Below, one piece after another: positions 42,170-49,464 of a stretch of DNA of 64,000 nt; within the stretch, counting starts at the first letter, position 1; each line of letters begins with the position of its first letter. The position numbers were made by a program, and so were the translations under genes. This stretch comes from an uncultured Oscillospiraceae bacterium (GTDB lineage: Bacteria > Bacillota > Clostridia > Oscillospirales > Acutalibacteraceae): the NCBI GenBank assembly GCA_900541565.1, contig UQKB01000009.1, positions 1-64,000 on the forward strand. The letters run 5' to 3'. The notes under the pieces were generated by a model. That model searched no databases. It worked only from the letters and a program-made list of their open reading frames with translations, and was not told where the DNA came from.

Positions 42170-42877
42170 ATGAAATTTATTATCAGACATCTTTCAAAAC
42201 ATTTTGAAAAAAAGCAAGTTCTTATAGATGTGGATTTTACATTTGAAAGCGGGAAAATTTATGGACTTTTAGGCCGAAACGGAGCCGGTAAAACCACACT
42301 GTTTAATTGCCTGAACCGCGATATAAAGGCAGACAGTGGTGAATTTTACCTGGAAGAAAAAAACAGCAGGCGTAAAGTAAAGCCAGAGGATGTCGGCTAT
42401 GTGCTTTCCACCCCAACCGTGCCGGAATTCCTTACCGGAAGGGAATTTTTAAAATTCTTTATAGAAATTAATGAAAAAAGCCTTCGGCAGCTCAAGCCGA
42501 TTGACGCTTATTTTGAAGAGATGCATATTGCTGTGGAAGACCGGGACAAGCTTTTAAAGGATTACTCCCATGGTATGAAGAACAAAATGCAGATGCTGAT
42601 TAACATCATTGCACAACCCAATATTTTGCTTTTAGATGAGCCGCTGACTTCTCTGGATGTAGTAGTAGCGGAAGAAATGAAACAGCTGCTTCGTTCCCTC
42701 AAGGAAGGGCGCGTTACAATTTTCTCTACCCATATTATGGATTTGGCATTGGATCTGTGCGATAAGATCGTACTGCTAAACCACGGGGTGCTGGAGGCGG
42801 TGGATAAGGCTGATTTGGATAATCAGGAATTCAAAGAGAAAATTATTGCCGCCTTGCGGGAGGATTATGATGTATAA
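42170..42877 (+). CDS. ABC transporter ATP-binding protein
   Basis: This 235-residue ATPase has Walker A GLLGRNGAGKTTLF (about 34-47), a Q-loop region around VLSTPTVPEFLTGREF, the signature DYSHGMKNKM in place of LSGGQ, and Walker B NILLLDEPLTSLD. The D-loop and H-loop (FSTHIMDLA) are present. It pairs with the large membrane protein encoded next, whose start overlaps its end. The substrate is unknown. AAGGAG precedes the ATG. Confidence 0.93.
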   Translation: MKFIIRHLSKHFEKKQVLIDVDFTFESGKIYGLLGRNGAGKTTLFNCLNRDIKADSGEFYLEEKNSRRKVKPEDVGYVLSTPTVPEFLTGREFLKFFIEINEKSLRQLKPIDAYFEEMHIAVEDRDKLLKDYSHGMKNKMQMLINIIAQPNILLLDEPLTSLDVVVAEEMKQLLRSLKEGRVTIFSTHIMDLALDLCDKIVLLNHGVLEAVDKADLDNQEFKEKIIAALREDYDV

Positions 42878-44441
42878 AACGTTTAAAATTTCTTTTTCTC
42901 TTAAAAATACATACCGGGTTAACAGCATTTTATACTCTTTAAAGCAGATTCCGCTGCTCAAAAAACTACTGCCGGAAAGTCTGTACAAGGTAACGGAATT
43001 GAAAATTTTTGGAAATATTCTTTCTATTGGCTGGGAAGTGCTTTCCACCTTTATAGGCAAATTTATCTATTTAGCCACTATGGTGGCAGGTGCAGGTATA
43101 CTTTATAAAAGTGTGCCGCAAGCGCAGCTGTTTTTACATATACTTGTCTTTTTAAGCTTCATTGGGGCGTTTATGCATACCTACATGTTTAATCCTGGGC
43201 GGGATAAGTATTACGCAATCCTTCTTATGCGCATAGACGCAAGAAACTATACGCTGGTAAATTACGGCTATACGCTTTTAAAGGTTGCAATTGGTTTTTT
43301 GCCGTTTACTGTCTTATTTGGTTTCTTTAGAGGGGTTCCGCTTTGGCTGTGTTTATTGGCTCCATTGTTTATCGTGGGGTTAAAAGCTACAATGGCCGCT
43401 GTTTGTCTGCTCTATTATGAAAAAACGGGGAAAACGACAAATGAAAATATGCCGGGCAGGTGCAAATGGCTTACCGCCGGACTGCTTTTGGCTGCGGCTT
43501 ATGGGCTTCCCGCAGTGAACTTTACGCTTCCAATAGCTGCTGTGACGGTTGTTATGGTGATATTTATATTATCCGGTGCGTTTTCTTTACGCAAGATCCG
43601 CTCCTTTTCGGCATATCGGGAAATGTATCAGCAGTTGTTGGTACAATCCATGCATCAGATGGACAATGCACAGCAGCTGTCGCGGCAGACGACCCAGAAG
43701 GCAATTTCTACAAAGGCCGGTATTACAAGCAACAGAAAGGGCTTTGAATATTTAAACGAGCTGTTTATTAAAAGGCACCAAAAAATTCTTTGGAGCGCCT
43801 CCAAACGGATTGCCGCAGTGTGCCTGTTTTTGGTGTTGGGGGTGCTGCTGGCCTTTTATCTGGCTCCGGAAATCAAAGAAAAAACAAACGAAATGCTGTT
43901 GTCTCTTTTGCCGTACTTTGTGTTTATTATGTATGCAATCAACCGCGGCACGGGTTTTACAAAAGCGCTGTTTATGAACTGTGACCACAGCCTTTTGACC
44001 TATTCCTTTTATAAGCAGCCCAGGTTTATCCTAAAGCTGTTCCAAATTCGGCTGCGTGAAATCATAAAGATCAACCTTCTTCCGGCGCTGGTTATTGGTG
44101 CCGGGTTGGATGCGTTGCTTTATTTTTCCGGTGGTACAGACCACCCGTTGGATTATGCGGTCCTGTTTATTTCTATTCTTTGCATGAGCATATTTTTTTC
44201 TGTGCATTATCTTACCATTTATTATCTATTGCAGCCTTACAATGCGGGAACCGAAATGAAAAGCGGAACGTATCAGCTGGTACTTTCGGCAACGTATTTG
44301 GTTTGCTTTTTTATGATGCAGGTTAAGATGGCTATCGTTCTATTTGGTCTGATGACCATTGTATTTTGTTTGTTATATTGTCTGGTAGCCTGTATATTGA
44401 TTTATCGCTTTGCGCCGCAAACCTTTCGTTTGCGCACATAA
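42870..44441 (+). CDS. ABC transporter permease (large, about 12 helices)
   Basis: This 523-residue polytopic protein has roughly twelve hydrophobic segments and a central cytoplasmic part (about 250-315, with SRQTTQKAISTKAG). It does not match a named permease by eye, but its coupling to the ATPase gene (eight-base overlap) shows it is the membrane part of the same transporter. ATG 42870 is six bases after GCGGGAGG; ATG 42867 is the alternative. A C-terminal helix pair ends RFAPQTFRLRT. It may export peptides or act in self-protection; this is a guess. Confidence 0.8.
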   Translation: MYKTFKISFSLKNTYRVNSILYSLKQIPLLKKLLPESLYKVTELKIFGNILSIGWEVLSTFIGKFIYLATMVAGAGILYKSVPQAQLFLHILVFLSFIGAFMHTYMFNPGRDKYYAILLMRIDARNYTLVNYGYTLLKVAIGFLPFTVLFGFFRGVPLWLCLLAPLFIVGLKATMAAVCLLYYEKTGKTTNENMPGRCKWLTAGLLLAAAYGLPAVNFTLPIAAVTVVMVIFILSGAFSLRKIRSFSAYREMYQQLLVQSMHQMDNAQQLSRQTTQKAISTKAGITSNRKGFEYLNELFIKRHQKILWSASKRIAAVCLFLVLGVLLAFYLAPEIKEKTNEMLLSLLPYFVFIMYAINRGTGFTKALFMNCDHSLLTYSFYKQPRFILKLFQIRLREIIKINLLPALVIGAGLDALLYFSGGTDHPLDYAVLFISILCMSIFFSVHYLTIYYLLQPYNAGTEMKSGTYQLVLSATYLVCFFMMQVKMAIVLFGLMTIVFCLLYCLVACILIYRFAPQTFRLRT

Positions 44442-44461
44442 TTATTTCAATCTGACAAACA

Positions 44462-44504
44462 CAACGCTGCGCCCGACTGCTATCGGCAATCGGGCGCAGC
44501 GTTG
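44462..44504. terminator. Strong hairpin between convergent genes
   Basis: CAACGCTGCGCCCGA (44462-44476) pairs perfectly with TCGGGCGCAGCGTTG (44490-44504). Neither flank has a long T-run, so its terminator role is likely but not certain. Confidence 0.6.
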
Positions 44505-44517
44505 CAATATGGCGGTT

Positions 44518-44775
44518 TTATCTTTTTAAAGAAGAAAAAAGCCCCTTTTTTTGATAAGGCTCGCTTGTAACAGAAAGCACGCAATATCCCGTAGAATCAA
44601 TTGCGGCTTTCAGCGCCTGTTCGTCAATGGGATGTTCTGTAAGAATAACCGTCTGCTTTTTACCATGAGAAGAGCTGACTTTTTTTACAGGAAAGGCCTT
44701 CCGAACAGCGTCGTTTACATGTGCCTCGCACATACCGCATTGCATGCCGTCAATCCTAACGGTGTATTTTATCAT
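44518..44775 (-). CDS. Heavy-metal-associated (HMA) domain protein
   Basis: This 85-residue protein is a single HMA fold with the metal site GMQCGMCEAHV (Cys13/Cys16) and a C-terminal basic tail (YQKKGLFSSLKR). HMA proteins carry copper, zinc or other soft metals. It lacks the operators of the copper operon; instead its promoter carries the same palindrome as the DUF2325-DUF3793-flavodoxin operon, so it belongs to that metal regulon. GGAGGGAT lies upstream of the ATG. Confidence 0.88.
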   Translation of the reverse strand: MIKYTVRIDGMQCGMCEAHVNDAVRKAFPVKKVSSSHGKKQTVILTEHPIDEQALKAAIDSTGYCVLSVTSEPYQKKGLFSSLKR

Positions 44776-44853
44776 TTTCTATCCCTCCTTCAGATTACGA
44801 TGCATATCATTTTTATAGCCTGCAAATTCCTTTGACAGGAGTTCTCATAATCG

Positions 44854-44869
44854 GTTAGTTTTAACTAAT
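44854..44869. promoter_or_regulatory. Palindromic operator, copy 3
   Basis: GTTAGTTTTAACTAAT, identical to 15 of 16 core bases of the operator at 33151-33166. It lies just downstream of the -10 of the HMA gene promoter. Confidence 0.7.
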
Positions 44870-44871
44870 TA

Positions 44872-44900
44872 ATTATAGCATGTTTTTTACCCTGCGTCAA
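44872..44900 (-). promoter_or_regulatory. Promoter of the HMA gene
   Basis: On the minus strand TTGACG (44900-44895), 17 bases and TATAAT (44877-44872), then the operator two bases later, repeating the promoter-operator layout at 33115-33167. Confidence 0.65.
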
Positions 44901-44964
44901 TTACAGGTGTTATCTGTAGAGCCACGCCTTCGAATGGGAGGAATATAAATTTAAATACTGGGTA

Positions 44965-44992
44965 TTGACATTTGGAAAAGGTGTGATATAAT
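44965..44992 (+). promoter_or_regulatory. Promoter upstream of the structured leader
   Basis: Consensus TTGACA (44965-44970), 16 bases and TATAAT (44987-44992). Confidence 0.7.
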
Positions 44993-44998
44993 ATAGCG

Positions 44999-45095
44999 AA
45001 AATGAATCGCAAGTTTTGCTTGCCGCCGGGTAAGCTTTGAAGCATTGATTTCGTATCGTTAGGCCGTTGGAGATACGAAAATCAATGCTTTTTTC
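44999..45095 (+). ncRNA. Candidate structured leader or small RNA
   Basis: From the predicted transcription start near 44999 the RNA can form GCAAG/CTTGC (45009-45023), a competing hairpin GCTTGCC/GGGTAAGC (45018-45035), and then a long stem (45041-45057 with 45072-45089, one bulged A, 14-base loop) ending in TTTTTT. That gives a 95-base RNA ended by a terminator 57 bases before the next gene, as in riboswitch-type attenuators or a small RNA. I do not recognise a known class. Confidence 0.45.
45041..45094 (+). terminator. Terminator in the leader of the PNPOx-like gene
   Basis: AGCATTGATTTCGTATC pairs with GATACGAAA-ATCAATGCT (one bulge), then TTTTTTC. Confidence 0.8.
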
Positions 45096-45151
45096 TATCG
45101 GCGACACTTTACACATATCATGTGCAAGCATTTTATAAGGAGATGGATTTT

Positions 45152-45655
45152 ATGTTTCGAAATATGCGGCGAAAAAAACAGGCTTTATCACAGGAGGACT
45201 GCAAGACGATTTTGGACCGCTGTACTTCCGGTGTCCTTGCTTTGTCTGGTGATGATGGTTATCCCTATGCGGTGCCCATCAGCTATGTGTATGACGGAAA
45301 AAAGATTTATTTCCATAGTGCCAAAAGCGGACATAAACTGGATGCCATCCGCCAAAACCCAAAGGCCTCTTTTTGTGTTATTGCACAGGATCAGGTCATA
45401 CCGGAGGAATATACGACCTGTTTTCAAAGTGTGGTTGTGTTTGGAACCATCCGGATTTTGGAGGAAAAAGCGGAGAAGCGCGCAGCGATTGAACGGTTGG
45501 CAGTTAAATACGCGCCGAAAGATACGGCTGAAAACCGGCAAAAAGCTATTGAGCGTGAATGGAACGCTCTGTGTATGCTGGAGATGATGCCGGAACATAT
45601 ATCGGGAAAAGAATCACGTAAGCTGGCGCAAAACCGGCGTATAACACAACAATAG
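45152..45655 (+). CDS. Pyridoxamine 5'-phosphate oxidase-like flavin protein (NimA-type)
   Basis: This 167-residue split-barrel FMN-binding protein carries SGVLALSGDDGYPYAVPISYVYDG (written here in the family order), IYFHSAKSGHKLDAIRQNPK and SVVVFGTIRIL, typical of the nitroimidazole-resistance (Nim) group. Family members reduce or bind flavin-dependent substrates; the true substrate is unknown. ATG 45152 is seven bases after AAGGAGATG; the frame opens at 45122 but without a site. It lies behind a leader with a terminator and ahead of a MATE pump. Confidence 0.85.
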   Translation: MFRNMRRKKQALSQEDCKTILDRCTSGVLALSGDDGYPYAVPISYVYDGKKIYFHSAKSGHKLDAIRQNPKASFCVIAQDQVIPEEYTTCFQSVVVFGTIRILEEKAEKRAAIERLAVKYAPKDTAENRQKAIEREWNALCMLEMMPEHISGKESRKLAQNRRITQQ

Positions 45656-45692
45656 AAAAGCATAACCTGCCGGGGGTGTTTGATTGTGCAGT

Positions 45693-45726
45693 AGGCCCAT
45701 GTAGCACAACATGGGGCTGTTATTTT
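45693..45726 (+). terminator. Terminator before the MATE gene
   Basis: AGGCCCATGT pairs with ACATGGGGCT (one mismatch), loop AGCACA, then GTTATTTTT. It is 15 bases before the MATE start, so it may attenuate read-through. Confidence 0.6.
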
Positions 45727-45740
45727 TGCAGGAGGTTTTT

Positions 45741-47069
45741 ATGATGAGCTCAAAATGTTTTCGGGATTTTGCAAAGTATGCATCCCTGAATGTAATGGGG
45801 ATGATCGGGCTGTCCTGCTACATATTGGCCGATACCTTTTTTGTCTCAAAAGGCCTTGGCACAAATGGCTTAACAGCTTTAAATTTGGCAATCCCCATTT
45901 ATAGTTTTATTCACGGAAGCGGGCTTATGATTGGCATGGGCGGCGGCACCAAGTATTCCATCCAGAAAAGCCAGAAAAATCACGAGGCTGCAAACCGCAT
46001 TTTTACCAATGCGGTCTGCCTTGCCGCCGTTTTTGCCGCTTTCTTTGTGCTGGTTGGGATTTTCTTTTCCGGTACAATCATTTCGCTGTTCGGTGCAAAC
46101 GACAGCGTGTTTGATATGTCTAAAACCTATTTACAAGTGATTTTGCTGTTTGCTCCCGCCTTTTTAATGAATAATGTGTTGCTTTGCTTTGTGCGTAACG
46201 ACGGTGCGCCGCAGCTTTCCATGGCGGCGATGATCGGTGGCAGCCTGTCAAACGTGGTGCTGGACTGGGTCTTTATCTTTCCCTGCCAGATGGGGATTTT
46301 CGGCGCGGTTTTCGCCACAGGCTTAGCACCAATCATCAGTATGCTGATTTTGTCGCCCCATTTTATCCGTAAAAAAAATCAATTTCATTTTACAAAATGC
46401 AAGCCTAAGGGCAAGCTGTTTGCCGGGATTCTTTCCAGTGGTATTCCCTCGCTGGTTACGGAAGTGTCCTCCGGTGTTGTAATGATTGTGTTTAACTCCA
46501 TCATTCTGCATCTGGAGGGGAATGTAGGGGTTGCGGCCTACGGTGTTATCGCCAACCTGTCTTTGGTGGTTATCGCAATTTATACCGGCATTGCGCAGGG
46601 GATTCAGCCCATTATCAGCCGGAATTATGGTGTGAAGAACCTCGGCAATGTGCATGCTACAATGCGATATGCGCTGATCACCATGCTGCTTTTTTCCGTT
46701 GTAATCTATATGGTGGTACTTTTTGGCGCTTGGCAAATTGCAGATATTTTCAACAGTGAACAAAACGCCATGCTGCAAAACATTGCCACAGAAGGCTTGC
46801 GCCTGTACTTTACCGCCTGTCCGTTTGCCGGGTTTAATGTAATCATTTCCATGTACTTTACCTCTACCGAACGGCCGCGGCCCGCCCATGTCATTTCCAT
46901 TTTGCGTGGCTTTCTCGTTATCATTCCCATGGCGTTTCTGCTTTCGTGGATTGGAAAAATACATGGTGTATGGTGTGCGTTCCCTGCAACGGAGTTGCTG
47001 GTAGCCGTGATTGGGCTGTTGTTCTTTGCTTGCATCAGGAAAAGCCGAAAAGAAGTGCAGTGTGAATAA
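45741..47069 (+). CDS. MATE family efflux transporter
   Basis: This 442-residue protein has twelve predicted helices in two similar halves, the layout of multidrug and toxic compound extrusion pumps driven by Na+ or H+. The first half has GMIGLSCYILADTFFVSKGLG, and the second SSGIPSLVTEVSSGVVMIVF with PIISRNYG. ATG 45741 is six bases after GGAGG (an ATG pair follows); the longer frame from 45711 has no ribosome site. The exported compound is unknown. Confidence 0.9.
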   Translation: MMSSKCFRDFAKYASLNVMGMIGLSCYILADTFFVSKGLGTNGLTALNLAIPIYSFIHGSGLMIGMGGGTKYSIQKSQKNHEAANRIFTNAVCLAAVFAAFFVLVGIFFSGTIISLFGANDSVFDMSKTYLQVILLFAPAFLMNNVLLCFVRNDGAPQLSMAAMIGGSLSNVVLDWVFIFPCQMGIFGAVFATGLAPIISMLILSPHFIRKKNQFHFTKCKPKGKLFAGILSSGIPSLVTEVSSGVVMIVFNSIILHLEGNVGVAAYGVIANLSLVVIAIYTGIAQGIQPIISRNYGVKNLGNVHATMRYALITMLLFSVVIYMVVLFGAWQIADIFNSEQNAMLQNIATEGLRLYFTACPFAGFNVIISMYFTSTERPRPAHVISILRGFLVIIPMAFLLSWIGKIHGVWCAFPATELLVAVIGLLFFACIRKSRKEVQCE

Positions 47070-47170
47070 AATATCGTCATCAGCCCGCAATTCGTAAACG
47101 GCATCCTAAGCATTAAGAAAATTTCCAAACGTACAAAATAGTTGTACAATTAAGCCTGTAAAGAAAAAAT

Positions 47171-47201
47171 AAACACAAAGTTTTGTGTAAACTTTGTGTT
47201 T
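47171..47201 (+). terminator. Terminator-like hairpin after the MATE gene
   Basis: AAACACAAAGTTT (47171-47183) pairs with AAACTTTGTGTTT (47189-47201). A/T-rich and with little T-run beyond the stem. Confidence 0.55.
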
Positions 47202-47289
47202 ATACAGCCCTGACAGATTGATTCTTCTCTTTACCGTCCTGTAAAACTATAATAGATTTGTAAAAATAAAACGGAAGGGGCCAGAAAAC

Positions 47290-47802
47290 ATGGCGCAGAT
47301 GATTGCGTATTTTTCCCGTGCGGGAAATAACTATGTAAATGGACAAATCAAAAACCTTTCGATTGGTAATACGGAAATTGCCGCAAAAATGATCCAGGAG
47401 CAGACAAAGGCCGATTTATTTAAAATCGATCCAATCGTTCCGTATTCCTCGGATTATTCCGTATGCATCGAAGAGGCACGGCAAGATCAGATGCGGGGCG
47501 CCCGGCCAGAGCTGAAACGCTATCCTGAAGATTTAAATGCATACGATGTCATTTATCTGGGGTATCCGAACTATTGGGGAACCATGCCGATGGCAGTCTT
47601 TACATTTCTTGAAAAATTTGATTTTTCAGGTAAGACCATCCGTCCCTTCTGTACGCATGAGGGCAGCGGAATGGGGAGCAGTAAAAAGGATATTTCGCGC
47701 CTTTGTCCGGGGGCTGTTGTAAAAAACGGGCTGGAACTTCATGGGGCAAGGGTAACAGAAGCGAAAGCTGCAATCCGAAAGTGGCTTCAGTCAGATACCT
47801 GA
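47290..47802 (+). CDS. Flavodoxin-like NAD(P)H-dependent oxidoreductase
   Basis: This 170-residue flavodoxin (Flavodoxin_4 type) has YFSRAGNNYVNG as FMN loop, KYPEDLNAYDVIYLGYPNYW-type middle block (here starting RYPEDL) and the C-terminal FCTHEGSGMGSSKKDI. Such enzymes often precede cupin and carboxymuconolactone decarboxylase genes, as here, in clusters that handle reactive aldehydes or quinones. GGAAGGGG precedes the ATG. Confidence 0.88.
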   Translation: MAQMIAYFSRAGNNYVNGQIKNLSIGNTEIAAKMIQEQTKADLFKIDPIVPYSSDYSVCIEEARQDQMRGARPELKRYPEDLNAYDVIYLGYPNYWGTMPMAVFTFLEKFDFSGKTIRPFCTHEGSGMGSSKKDISRLCPGAVVKNGLELHGARVTEAKAAIRKWLQSDT

Positions 47803-47871
47803 TTTTTACAGCCGACCAGATAAAGCCTACATGCAATCGATATATCATACCGTATGAAAAGGAGTGGTTTT

Positions 47872-48294
47872 ATGAAAGCAAAAGAACTTGGCGTATTTCC
47901 CACGGGAGAGAAAAACACGGCCTTTGCAGAGTTTTTTACAGGACAAAGCTATTTGAACATGCTGACCACCGAAGGCGTGGCCATTGGCAATGTAACATTT
48001 GAACCGGGCTGCCGGAATAACTGGCATATCCATCATAAGGGCGGTCAGATTCTTTTGGTTACTGCCGGAAGAGGCTATTATCAGGAGTGGGGCAAGCCTG
48101 CACAGGCATTGCATCCCGGCGATGTTGTGCAAATTCCGCCAGAAGTCAAGCATTGGCATGGAGCCGCACAGGACAGCTGGTTTGCACACCTGGCAATTGA
48201 AGTCCCTGCTGAAGGTGCTTCCAATGAATGGCTGGAGCCGGTCAGTGACGATGCATATCAAAAACTAAATAACGGGGAAGGAGATACTCAATGA
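47872..48294 (+). CDS. Cupin domain protein
   Basis: This 140-residue single cupin barrel shows the first metal motif as NWHIHHKGGQILLVTAGRGY (about 44-63) and the second as HPGDVVQIPPEVKHWHGA (about 83-100), leaving His residues and a Gln to hold a divalent metal. The function is unknown; relatives next to carboxymuconolactone decarboxylases may be isomerases or dioxygenase-like. ATG 47872 has AAAGGAG upstream. It overlaps the next gene by four bases. Confidence 0.9.
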   Translation: MKAKELGVFPTGEKNTAFAEFFTGQSYLNMLTTEGVAIGNVTFEPGCRNNWHIHHKGGQILLVTAGRGYYQEWGKPAQALHPGDVVQIPPEVKHWHGAAQDSWFAHLAIEVPAEGASNEWLEPVSDDAYQKLNNGEGDTQ

Positions 48295-48611
48295 AACAGG
48301 TAACAGCAGGGCGCGACGCTCTGGGAGAGTTTGCGCCTAAATTTGCAGAACTGAATGACGACGTGTTGTTTGGGCAGATATGGTCCAGGGAAGATAAGCT
48401 TTCTCCACGCGACAGAAGTCTGGTCACGGTTACAGCCCTGGTATCCAGCGGAATTTTAGACAGTTCTCTGCAATACCATATCCACACGGCAAAGGAAAAC
48501 GGCGTAACAAAAGAAGAAATGGTAGAGATCCTGACACAGCTGGCATTTTACGCGGGCTGGCCCAAGGCTTGGGCTGCGTTTCGCATGGCAAAAGAAGTTT
48601 ATGAAAATTGA
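48291..48611 (+). CDS. Carboxymuconolactone decarboxylase family protein
   Basis: This 106-residue AhpD/CMD-type helical protein carries KLSPRDRSLVTVTALVSSG and LQYHIHTAKENGVTKEE, the family core. The classic CxxC of AhpD is absent, so it is of the decarboxylase rather than the peroxidase-partner type. Its ATG overlaps the cupin stop (ATGA 48291-48294), a usual fused or paired arrangement. Confidence 0.9.
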   Translation: MKQVTAGRDALGEFAPKFAELNDDVLFGQIWSREDKLSPRDRSLVTVTALVSSGILDSSLQYHIHTAKENGVTKEEMVEILTQLAFYAGWPKAWAAFRMAKEVYEN

Positions 48612-48748
48612 CAGAGGCAGACTTTTATTCTGACCTGTACTGCAGCGTTGGATCAGGGGAAAAGCTTTTTCTTCCTCCCATTATGACCCAGACACTGTCA
48701 AATGGTTTATAAGCTTTGTAAAATAAGTTTTGTGCAGTAAAAAGATAA

Positions 48749-48786
48749 ACAGGCGCCCGGTCTTTTACAGCGGGCGCCTGTTTTTT
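48749..48786. terminator. Bidirectional terminator
   Basis: ACAGGCGCCCG (48749-48759) pairs with CGGGCGCCTGT (48771-48781), T-run right and A-run left. It ends the CMD unit on the plus strand and the glycan operon on the minus strand. Confidence 0.9.
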
Positions 48787-48795
48787 CTATTCAAT

Positions 48796-49464
48796 TCAAA
48801 ATCCTTCGTTTTTTTCTGTTTTCAGCAGGTTTGCAAGATCGGAAAAACAAGTCAAACTCCCAATCGGCTTATAAAAAGATGCCTCCGTTTCATTTTGAAA
48901 TCCCCAACCATAAAGAGCCGCGACAAAATCCATTGGAATGCTTTGTGCTCCCTGTCCGTCAAAGGCGCTGTCGCCTACTAGCAGACTTTTTTCCGGATGA
49001 ATATTTGTACACCGGCAGGCTGCTTTTAGCAGGTCGCTTTTCTTTTCATTCCCTTTATAGGCGCACACGGCGTCAAAAAGCCCGTCTATCTGATTTGTGC
49101 GGAGCATGTCATAAATAAATTGCTCATGCTTTAATGTTGCAACGGCCAGCAGCAGCCCCATCCTTTTTAATTGTAACAATGTCTGTTGAACCCCCTCATA
49201 AAGCGGGGCGGGCAGGTCTTTTCCTTTCTTTGCATATAACGTGCGGTAGTTTGCAACGGCATGGGGGAGCAGTTGCTGCGGCATGTCCGGCCATAAGCGC
49301 AGAAAACCCTCTTCCAGCGAAGCGCCGATTACACCGAAAAAATCTTCTCGGTGCAGGCGGGGTGCAAACCCCATAGAGGCGGCAGTCGTGTTATAGCAAT
49401 ATCGAATACCGGGGGATGTATCCGCCAACGTTCCGTCATAATCAAAGATGATCAGTTTCTTCAC
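48796..49464 (-). CDS. HAD-superfamily phosphatase, phosphoglycolate-phosphatase type
   Basis: This 222-residue enzyme has the nucleophile motif FDYDGTLADTS (Asp8, Asp10), a helical cap, LLAVATLKHEQFIYD (motif II region), a motif III Lys in EKKSDLLKAA and SLLVGDSAFDGQGAQ (motif IV). It starts at GTG 49464 and overlaps the upstream glycosyltransferase-like gene by 23 bases, so it is the last gene of the glycan operon. A sugar- or ulosonate-phosphate phosphatase role, comparable to NanP or KdsC, would fit; a housekeeping role is possible. Confidence 0.85.
   Translation of the reverse strand: MKKLIIFDYDGTLADTSPGIRYCYNTTAASMGFAPRLHREDFFGVIGASLEEGFLRLWPDMPQQLLPHAVANYRTLYAKKGKDLPAPLYEGVQQTLLQLKRMGLLLAVATLKHEQFIYDMLRTNQIDGLFDAVCAYKGNEKKSDLLKAACRCTNIHPEKSLLVGDSAFDGQGAQSIPMDFVAALYGWGFQNETEASFYKPIGSLTCFSDLANLLKTEKNEGF

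Noticed and set aside
46323..47090. 255-codon minus-strand frame across the MATE gene
   Set aside because: His/Asn-rich shadow of a membrane protein, no ribosome site or family.
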